Part shown: positions 58,744 through 64,000 of the stretch, piece by piece
How positions within the stretch are numbered: position 1 is the first letter of the stretch
Layout: each line of letters begins with the position of its first letter
Origin: Mycolicibacterium nivoides
Lineage (GTDB): Bacteria > Actinomycetota > Actinomycetes > Mycobacteriales > Mycobacteriaceae
Direction: 5' to 3'
Length of the DNA stretch: 64,000 bases
NCBI RefSeq assembly: GCF_003855255.1
Contig: NZ_CP034072.1
Coordinates: 744,001-808,000, forward strand
Translations under genes and position numbers: made by a program
The notes under the pieces: generated by a model
Seen by the model: the letters and a program-made list of their open reading frames with translations, nothing else
The model's database searches: none
What the model was told of the DNA's origin: nothing

Positions 58744-59850
58744 TCAGTACGCCAATGGCGCCGGATTGCGCAACAACGGCAGCAGTTGATCGCCGACCCG
58801 GGCGACCTCGGACCGGTAGGGGGTGTCGGACAGGACGAAATGCCGGATGCCGAGGTCGGCATAGCGCGCGAGGGCGGCGGCGACCTCGGCGGCCGAACCG
58901 ACCAGCCAAGTCGTGCCCGCGCCACCCCCGCCGTAGCGGCCGGGGGTGGTGTACAGACACGAGTCGAGCACTTCGCCACGATTCGCGAGGTCGAGCAGGC
59001 GCTGTTGCCCTACCGCGGGGCCCTGCCCGTACCCGTGCAGGTCCGGTTTGCCCGCGATGGACGCGATCTTGGCCTCGGCGGCGCGCCATGCCTCCGCGGA
59101 GCTGTCCCGGATCAGGGTGGTCACCCGCAATCCGAATTCCAGCGGGGGATGTGCCCGGTCGAGCTTGTCGGACAACGTTGTGAGCCGGTCGATCCGCTCG
59201 GCGATCCCGTCGAGGGGTTCACCCCAGAACAGTTGCACGTCGGCTTCGGCCGCGGCGACCTCCTCGGCCGCCGCAGAAGCTCCGCCGAAGTACAGCCTGG
59301 GATGGCGTCCACGCTCGGCGCCGAATGTTCGCGGAGCCACGGTCGAATGCTCGACATGGAAGTGCTCACCGGAATAGGTGACGTCTTCGTCGCGCCAGAG
59401 CCGGCGCACCACCTGCAGGAATTCCCGGGTTCGGTCGTAGCGCCGGGACTTGTCGAACTCGCCGTCCCCGTAGGCCGCAAGATTGTCGGTGCCGCTGACG
59501 ATGTTGATGAACAGACGACCGCCACTGAGCTGGTCGAGGGTGGCTGCCGCACTGGCGAAGTGGGCGGGGTGCCAATAGCCGGGTCGAACCGCGACCAGTG
59601 GGGTGAATGCCGTGGTCCGCGCGGCGACTGCGGTCGCCACGGTGAACGTGTCCGGTCGGCCCCATCCGGTGCCGATGAGCGCACCGCCCCACCCGTGTCG
59701 CTCGGCACGCAGGGCCAGATCCACGGAGTAGTCCAGGGTGCCCCAGCCCTCGACGGTGTCGTCTCCGCGGTGGCCGGGGTCGACGGTATTCGGTATATAC
59801 CAGAGGAATTCGCGATCGGTCGCACTGAGTGGTTCCGTGGGGAGTGTCAT
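58744..59850 (-). CDS. ssuD: Alkanesulfonate monooxygenase, SsuD type
   Basis: A 368-aa FMNH2-dependent enzyme with the SsuD signature FLWYIPNTVDPGH, the PGYWHPAHFASAAATLDQLSGGRLFINIVSG block (quoted as HPAHFASAAATLDQLSGGR) and GYGQGPAVGQQRLLDLANRG. SsuD splits alkanesulfonates to an aldehyde and sulfite. The start overlaps the upstream FMO stop (ATGA). No internal Met and one Cys. It needs a flavin reductase (SsuE-like), which is not encoded here. Confidence 0.9.
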   Translation of the reverse strand: MTLPTEPLSATDREFLWYIPNTVDPGHRGDDTVEGWGTLDYSVDLALRAERHGWGGALIGTGWGRPDTFTVATAVAARTTAFTPLVAVRPGYWHPAHFASAAATLDQLSGGRLFINIVSGTDNLAAYGDGEFDKSRRYDRTREFLQVVRRLWRDEDVTYSGEHFHVEHSTVAPRTFGAERGRHPRLYFGGASAAAEEVAAAEADVQLFWGEPLDGIAERIDRLTTLSDKLDRAHPPLEFGLRVTTLIRDSSAEAWRAAEAKIASIAGKPDLHGYGQGPAVGQQRLLDLANRGEVLDSCLYTTPGRYGGGGAGTTWLVGSAAEVAAALARYADLGIRHFVLSDTPYRSEVARVGDQLLPLLRNPAPLAY

Positions 59851-61211
59851 CGGGGATCCCCGGCGGCACGCAGGTCGGCCAGCACCAGATCGCGGGTGAT
59901 CGCCTCGGCCAGGCGCGGAACCCCGATCCGCAGGCTCGGGATGTCGCCGACCGGTCGCCCGAAGCTGACGTTGGCGCCGATGCTGAACACGTGGATATCG
60001 GCCAACCACGGTGCCGATCCCAGCTCCTTCTCGGCGAGTTGGTAGCCCGGGCCCAGATAGGGTGCCAGGCCGAGGATCTCGTTCTCCAGCCCGGGCGGGG
60101 CGGGGTATACGTCTTGCCAGCGCGCGATGTAGGGCGCGATTGTGGCCAGTTCGGGACGGGTGGCCGGATCTTGCTGGTAGCCGGTACCGGCGATGACGAA
60201 GTCGAACGTCCGCGCCCCGTCGCCCGCCTCGACCAGGACCCTGCCGCCCTGCTCGGACGCCGACGACCAGGGCGCCGAAACATGCAGGTGATAGTTGGGA
60301 AAGGCGGCGGCGCGGGCAACAGAGTCTTCGGGCACGTTGGCCCCCTGCCGGGCCGCCCTGACCCGTTGCTCCCACCGTTCGGCATCGCTGAGCAGATGAA
60401 ACACGTCCTGAACCAGCGGGTTGGGGCGGTTGGCGAGATTGGCGACCACGACGGCAGGTCGGCGCGTGTACACATGCACCTCGGCCGCACCGGCCTCCAG
60501 GGCGGTGGCGGCCGCATCGTAGGCCGACGCCGCCGCTCCGAGGACGGCAACGGTCTTCCCGTGCAGAGCATCGAAGTCGATCAGGTCCGCGGTGTGCGCC
60601 CACAGCCGGTTCGAGAGTGTCCGTAGCTCGGCGGGGACGTGCGGCCCTCCGGTGCCCGAGACGCCACCGGCCAGAACCAGCTTGCGGGTGTGCTCGGTCC
60701 ACCGGCGTCCGTCCTGCTCCAGGGTCAGCCGAAGGCCGGTGTTGCCGGGTGCGATGTCGGTGACCCGGATCCCCCGGCGCACCGCTATCCCGGTCTGCGC
60801 CCGAAACCAGCTCAGGTAGTCTGCCCAATCCGATGTCGGGATCCGATCGATGTCATCGAAAGCATTTGCGCCGCGGTTGCTTTCGTACCAGGCGCGGAAG
60901 CTGAGCGCAGGATTGCCGAGCTCGGGTCCCGAGATCGATTTGGCGGTCCGCAGGGTGCGCATCCTGGCCCGGGACTGCCAGGCCAGATCGGCATCCTGCC
61001 GACCGGAATCGATCACCGTCACATTGGCCACTCCCGCACGCAACAGCGCATGCGCGGTGGTGATACCGCTCTGGCCGGCGCCGATGATCGCCACATCGTG
61101 GTCCACGTCGTCCCGCGGTGCGATCCAGTTGTTGCCGTCGAGCCCGAGCAGACGTAGAGACTCCTGGGCGGCGAGATCGGCCGTGGTGATGTCGAGGTCC
61201 TGAGTGGTCAT
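59847..61211 (-). CDS. FAD/NAD(P)-binding flavin monooxygenase-like protein
   Basis: A 454-aa protein with an FAD-binding motif (DVAIIGAGQSGITTAHALL, GxGxxG at 44-49) and a second nucleotide-binding region (TVAVLGAAASAYDAAATALEAG), where Ala replaces expected Gly residues. It belongs to the group of CzcO/FMO-like oxidoreductases. It may oxygenate a sulfur or carbonyl compound, or pass electrons to other oxygenases. It overlaps both neighbours by 4 bp (ATGA type), so it is tightly coupled with SsuD. Confidence 0.82.
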   Translation of the reverse strand: MTTQDLDITTADLAAQESLRLLGLDGNNWIAPRDDVDHDVAIIGAGQSGITTAHALLRAGVANVTVIDSGRQDADLAWQSRARMRTLRTAKSISGPELGNPALSFRAWYESNRGANAFDDIDRIPTSDWADYLSWFRAQTGIAVRRGIRVTDIAPGNTGLRLTLEQDGRRWTEHTRKLVLAGGVSGTGGPHVPAELRTLSNRLWAHTADLIDFDALHGKTVAVLGAAASAYDAAATALEAGAAEVHVYTRRPAVVVANLANRPNPLVQDVFHLLSDAERWEQRVRAARQGANVPEDSVARAAAFPNYHLHVSAPWSSASEQGGRVLVEAGDGARTFDFVIAGTGYQQDPATRPELATIAPYIARWQDVYPAPPGLENEILGLAPYLGPGYQLAEKELGSAPWLADIHVFSIGANVSFGRPVGDIPSLRIGVPRLAEAITRDLVLADLRAAGDPR

Positions 61212-62548
61212 CGAAGTATCGCCTCCGTGAGCAGGTGAGAGTTGGCCGGCCGGGCCAACCCGTAGTGGCCGCGCAGCGTGGTTGCGGTGTATTCGGTGCG
61301 GAACAGACCGCGGGCCCGCAGGATCGGCACCACGTGGTCGACGAACAGCTCAAGGCTGGACGGCAGTGTTGGCGGCATGATGTTGAAACCGTCGGCGACA
61401 CCACCGCGGAACCACGCCTCGATGGTTTCGGCCACCTGCTCCGGGGTGCCGGTGAACGTGCGGTGCCCGCGGCCCCCGCCGAGGCGGCCGATCAACTGGC
61501 GTACGGTGAGACGTTCGCGCCGGGCCAGTTCGACGATGAGCGTGTAGCGGCTCTTGGCGCCTTCGATGGCGTCTTCGGGCAGCAGATCGTCGGGCAACTC
61601 GCGATCGAGTTCCAGTCGTTCCAGCGGTATCCGCAGGGTCGAGGCGAGCTGTCGGTGCGCGTACTCCGGGACGATGGCCTCGTCGAGTTCACGGTCTTTG
61701 GCGGCGGCCTCGGCTTCGGTGCTGCCGATGACCGGGACGATGCCCGGCAGGATCTTGATCGTGTCCGGGTCGCGACCCCCGGCGATGGTGCGAGCCTTGA
61801 GTTCGGTGTAGAACGCTCGCGCCTCCTCGAAGGTCTGTTGCGCGGTGAACACCGCCTCGGCGTAGCGGGCTGCCAGTGCCTTGCCGTCCTCGGACGAGCC
61901 GGCCTGGACCAGTAGGGGATAACCCTGCGGGGACCGTGGGATGTTCAGCGGGCCCTCCACGGAGAAGTGCTCACCGCGGTGAGCGGGTGGGTGGATCTTT
62001 GATCGATCCCCCCACACGCCGGCGGCTTTGTCCGCGACCACTGCGTCGTCTTGCCAGCTGTCCCAGAGCTTCTGGGCAACCTGGACGAACTCGTCGGCGC
62101 GCGCATAGCGTGACGTGTGGTCGGGTAGCTCGTCGAGACCGAAATTGCGGGCCGCGTCCACGGTGGCGGTGGTGACGATGTTCCAGCCGGCGCGCCCGCC
62201 GCTGACGTGATCCAGCGACGCGAAGCGGCGGGCCAGGTTATAGGGCGAGTTGTACGAGGTTGACGCGGTGGCGATGAGTCCGATTCGTTCGGTGACCGCC
62301 ACCAGCGCCGTCAACAACGTCAACGGCTCGAGCACCCCGAGCGGACGGCGGCCCACGTCGCCGTTGAGTTGGGGGCTGTCGGCCAGGAACAGCGAGTCGA
62401 AGGTGCCACGTTCGGCGGTCCTGGCCAGTTCGGCGTAGTGGTTGACGTCCGTTGCCGCGAACGGATTGCTTTCGGGCAGGCGCCACGACGCCTCATGGTG
62501 ACCCGTGCTCATGAGGAACGCGTTCAGGTGCAGTTGACGAGCGCTCAC
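61208..62548 (-). CDS. NtaA/SnaA/DszA-family FMN-dependent monooxygenase (f)
   Basis: A 446-aa member, close to (c) and (e) in layout (LHLNAFLMSTGHHEASWR, ARRFASLDHVSGGRAGWNIVTT, PLLVQAGSSEDGK, WFRGGVADGFNIMPPTLPS). GTG 62548 follows AGGAGG. It is the first gene of the 62548-to-57712 operon, under promoter E. Two internal Met and no Cys. Its C-terminal overlap with the FMO gene is 4 bp. Confidence 0.9.
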   Translation of the reverse strand: MSARQLHLNAFLMSTGHHEASWRLPESNPFAATDVNHYAELARTAERGTFDSLFLADSPQLNGDVGRRPLGVLEPLTLLTALVAVTERIGLIATASTSYNSPYNLARRFASLDHVSGGRAGWNIVTTATVDAARNFGLDELPDHTSRYARADEFVQVAQKLWDSWQDDAVVADKAAGVWGDRSKIHPPAHRGEHFSVEGPLNIPRSPQGYPLLVQAGSSEDGKALAARYAEAVFTAQQTFEEARAFYTELKARTIAGGRDPDTIKILPGIVPVIGSTEAEAAAKDRELDEAIVPEYAHRQLASTLRIPLERLELDRELPDDLLPEDAIEGAKSRYTLIVELARRERLTVRQLIGRLGGGRGHRTFTGTPEQVAETIEAWFRGGVADGFNIMPPTLPSSLELFVDHVVPILRARGLFRTEYTATTLRGHYGLARPANSHLLTEAILR

Positions 62549-62597
62549 CTACCTGGCCTCCTGGGTGTGTGCGAAATCTGTTGATGTATCAGGTCGC

Positions 62598-62645
62598 AAC
62601 GTATCCGCACCGCCCGGATTAATCTGCAAACCCGCGCTACGGGAA
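62598..62645 (-). promoter_or_regulatory. Island promoter E (monooxygenase f operon)
   Basis: Minus strand: TTCCCGTAGC (62636-62645), 9 bp, CAGATT (62621-62626), 17 bp, TACGTT (62598-62603). The activator motif is exact but the -35 is poor, as expected for an activator-dependent promoter. It lies between the LysR stop and monooxygenase (f). Confidence 0.72.
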
Positions 62646-62674
62646 TGCTGAAGCCGAACTGCGACGTCCGGGCG

Positions 62675-63607
62675 TCACGATGCGACACCGAGCGATTCGG
62701 AGGGCTGCCCGGGTAGGGCCTGGTCTGCGATCGCCCGCAGTGTGCGCAGGATCAGCCCGATGTTCGGATCGCGCTGCCGGCCGGCGCGGACGACGGCGCT
62801 GATGGCCCGCCCGCCGAGCTCGATACCTCCGACGACCAGGCTTTCCAGGTTGGCAGGGACCGACAGCCGGGGCACGATCGCCGACGCGATCTCGGTTGCC
62901 GCCAGCTCGCAGATGTTCTGTGCCCCGATCAGCCGGTGCTTGACCTGTGGCGTGAAACCGGCGCTCTCGCAGGCATGTATGGCGGCGATCCCCAGCCCCG
63001 AATTCTGCGGACCGGTAACCCAGAACCCATCGGCGAGCGCTGACAGGCCCTGCTTGCGGATTCTCAGATGCGAATGGGTGGGAGCCAACAGCACGAGCGG
63101 CTCGAACAACAGCGGCACGGTGGTGAGTCCGCCGGTCGATTCCGCGCCGAGGAAGTCGTACTGGCAGGTGATCGCGACGTCAACCTCGCCCTGGCGGAGT
63201 AACCGCAGCGCTGCCGCGCTCGTGTCCTGTTGAACCTGTACACGCAGGTTCGGCTCCTCGGTGCTGAGGCGCTGCATCAGGGGCACGGCCAGGGTCGGAA
63301 TGCCCATGTTGAACGTGGCGATGGCGACCTGCCCGGACACCCGGTCCCGGGTTTCGGCCACCGCGCTCATGGCCTCGTCGACGGCGACGAGAACTCGGCG
63401 GACATGCTCGGCGAGGACCTGGCCGCTGCGGGTCAAACCGAGAGTCCGGCCGTCCCGTCGGAAGAGCACGGCTCCTGCTTCTTCTTCGAGCACGCGAAGT
63501 TGTTGGGATACAGCAGAACTGGTGATGCTGCGCCGCTCGGCTACGGCGGTCACCGAGCCCAGGTCGGCCAGATCGGACAAGAGCATCATCCGGCGGAGGT
63601 CCAGCAT
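62675..63607 (-). CDS. LysR family transcriptional regulator
   Basis: A 310-aa regulator with an N-terminal winged helix-turn-helix (MLLSDLADLGSVTAVAERRSITSSAVSQQLRVLE, quoted as TAVAERRSITSSAVSQQLRV) and a periplasmic-binding-like effector domain. ATG 63607 is used; an upstream extension covers the divergent leader and is not expected. It lies next to the island and is a candidate activator of the TTCCCGTAGC promoters, as CysB and Cbl are for sulfur genes in enterobacteria; this is inference. Its start is 45 bp from a divergent Cys-containing leader peptide. Confidence 0.9.
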   Translation of the reverse strand: MLDLRRMMLLSDLADLGSVTAVAERRSITSSAVSQQLRVLEEEAGAVLFRRDGRTLGLTRSGQVLAEHVRRVLVAVDEAMSAVAETRDRVSGQVAIATFNMGIPTLAVPLMQRLSTEEPNLRVQVQQDTSAAALRLLRQGEVDVAITCQYDFLGAESTGGLTTVPLLFEPLVLLAPTHSHLRIRKQGLSALADGFWVTGPQNSGLGIAAIHACESAGFTPQVKHRLIGAQNICELAATEIASAIVPRLSVPANLESLVVGGIELGGRAISAVVRAGRQRDPNIGLILRTLRAIADQALPGQPSESLGVAS

Positions 63608-63652
63608 CAGACACCCCCGGTACTGCGATGGGCGGCGGTAGGCAGGAGAGAC

Positions 63653-63691
63653 ATGGTGGACCTCATCAGCTCGGTACGAATATGCGGCTGA
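63653..63691 (+). CDS. Putative 12-aa leader peptide (VDL...C type)
   Basis: ATG 63653 follows AGGAGAG and the ORF encodes MVDLISSVRICG. Short peptides with VDL followed by a Cys near the end are recurrent leaders of actinobacterial sulfur-assimilation operons. It points rightwards, divergent from lysR, so the controlled gene would start beyond the window. Confidence 0.45.
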   Translation: MVDLISSVRICG

Positions 63692-64000
63692 CACCCCACG
63701 GACGGCAGCGGCGTCGATCGGTGTTTGTCGATGGTGGCTGTGGGACAGCGCGACGGGCAGCGGCCCGGAGCTGCTTCAGCGACAACAGATCGCGCTACAG
63801 TCGCGCATGAGATCGACGTGTAGCGAAGTGGTGAAGTCCGTCGAATTCACAGAGTCGATGATGGCAGAAGGACCCGGGTGGACGCATCGGCGTTGCGCCA
63901 ACCGCGGGTCCTGACAATGGCCCTGAGCAGGGCTTTACACGGGACTGTCGGCAGGAATCACCGCGGTTGTAATTCCCGCGTCATCAAGGCGACGCCGGGC
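63692..64000 (+). other. Gene-free end region with leader-like hairpins
   Basis: No convincing protein gene is seen. There is an 18-codon ORF (63858-63914) whose 5' part and end form a stem, AGGACCCG (63869-63876) with CGGGTCCT (63905-63912). It is followed by GCCCT-GAGC-AGGGC and TTT (63920-63936), which looks like a short terminator. Together with the upstream Cys-containing peptide this could be a long regulated leader for a gene to the right. Confidence 0.35.

Noticed and set aside
63692..64000. SAM or cobalamin riboswitch at the right end
   Set aside because: The conserved core sequences of those riboswitch classes were looked for by eye and not found; only generic hairpins are present.
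1..64000. CRISPR arrays, insertion sequences, rRNA genes and a replication origin
   Set aside because: No regularly spaced repeats, transposase motifs, rRNA signatures or DnaA-box clusters were recognised.

Overview
The window looks like a chromosomal segment of a fast-growing mycobacterium (Mycolicibacterium-type). It is uniformly GC-rich and encodes a PPE-family protein with PPW-type C-terminal motifs, a CYP124-like P450, an F420-type Ddn-like protein, a DUF302 protein and many leaderless genes. No rRNA, insertion sequence, CRISPR array or integrase was seen. The names given rest on motif and family recognition by eye; no database search was possible.

Region 1 (1-17.9 kb) is mostly conserved chromosome. 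A class I DAHP synthase is preceded by what reads as an aromatic-amino-acid attenuator. Next come a membrane protein, a solitary PPE gene with an IdeR-like iron box, a haem oxygenase and a TetR regulator with a large palindromic operator between them. These are followed by a membrane alpha/beta-hydrolase, a 3' relic of an M4 metallopeptidase, and a tRNA district. That district holds a tRNA-Gly/Cys/Val operon plus a second, promoter-bearing tRNA-Gly copy on the far side of a degenerate Ser/Thr kinase. Then come a lipoprotein, tRNA-Val(CAC), tex, a thioredoxin / small zinc protein / TVP38 operon facing DUF302 across a CsoR-type operator, a MerR/deacetylase pair with a stretched-spacer promoter, and a CYP124-like P450.

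Region 2 (17.9-63.6 kb) is a roughly 46-kb organosulfur-scavenging island. It holds six intact NtaA/DszA-type FMN monooxygenases and one decayed copy, three DszC-type monooxygenases, three other luciferase-like monooxygenases (one clearly SsuD), a flavin monooxygenase, two Dpp-like five-part importers, two Ssu-like ABC cassettes, an orphan MetQ-like binding protein, a four-domain rhodanese, an SDR, a ketopantoate-reductase-like protein, a 2-hydroxyacid dehydrogenase, an ABC-2 exporter and an embedded copper pair (YcnI and CopC-CopD). The genes form large operons: 28.5 to 17.9 kb, 34.4 to 29.2 kb, 57.6 to 48.0 kb and 62.5 to 57.7 kb on the minus strand, and 37.6 to 41.7 kb on the plus strand. 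A LysR regulator closes the island. The inferred logic is import of organic sulfur compounds, oxidation at sulfur (DszC type), C-S cleavage to sulfinate or sulfite (NtaA/DszA and SsuD types) and sulfane handling by the rhodanese. No flavin reductase is visible, so reduced FMN must come from elsewhere.

The main new signals are these. (i) Six promoters in the island share one rigid architecture: TTCCCGTAGC, 9 bp, a -35 (TTGTTC), 17 bp, a -10. (ii) One of these promoters starts a leaderless 11-residue ORF with tandem Cys codons that runs into a 9-bp hairpin before a transporter operon. (iii) Many island proteins almost completely lack Met and Cys. (iv) A second copy of the DszC-NtaA gene pair is half decayed.
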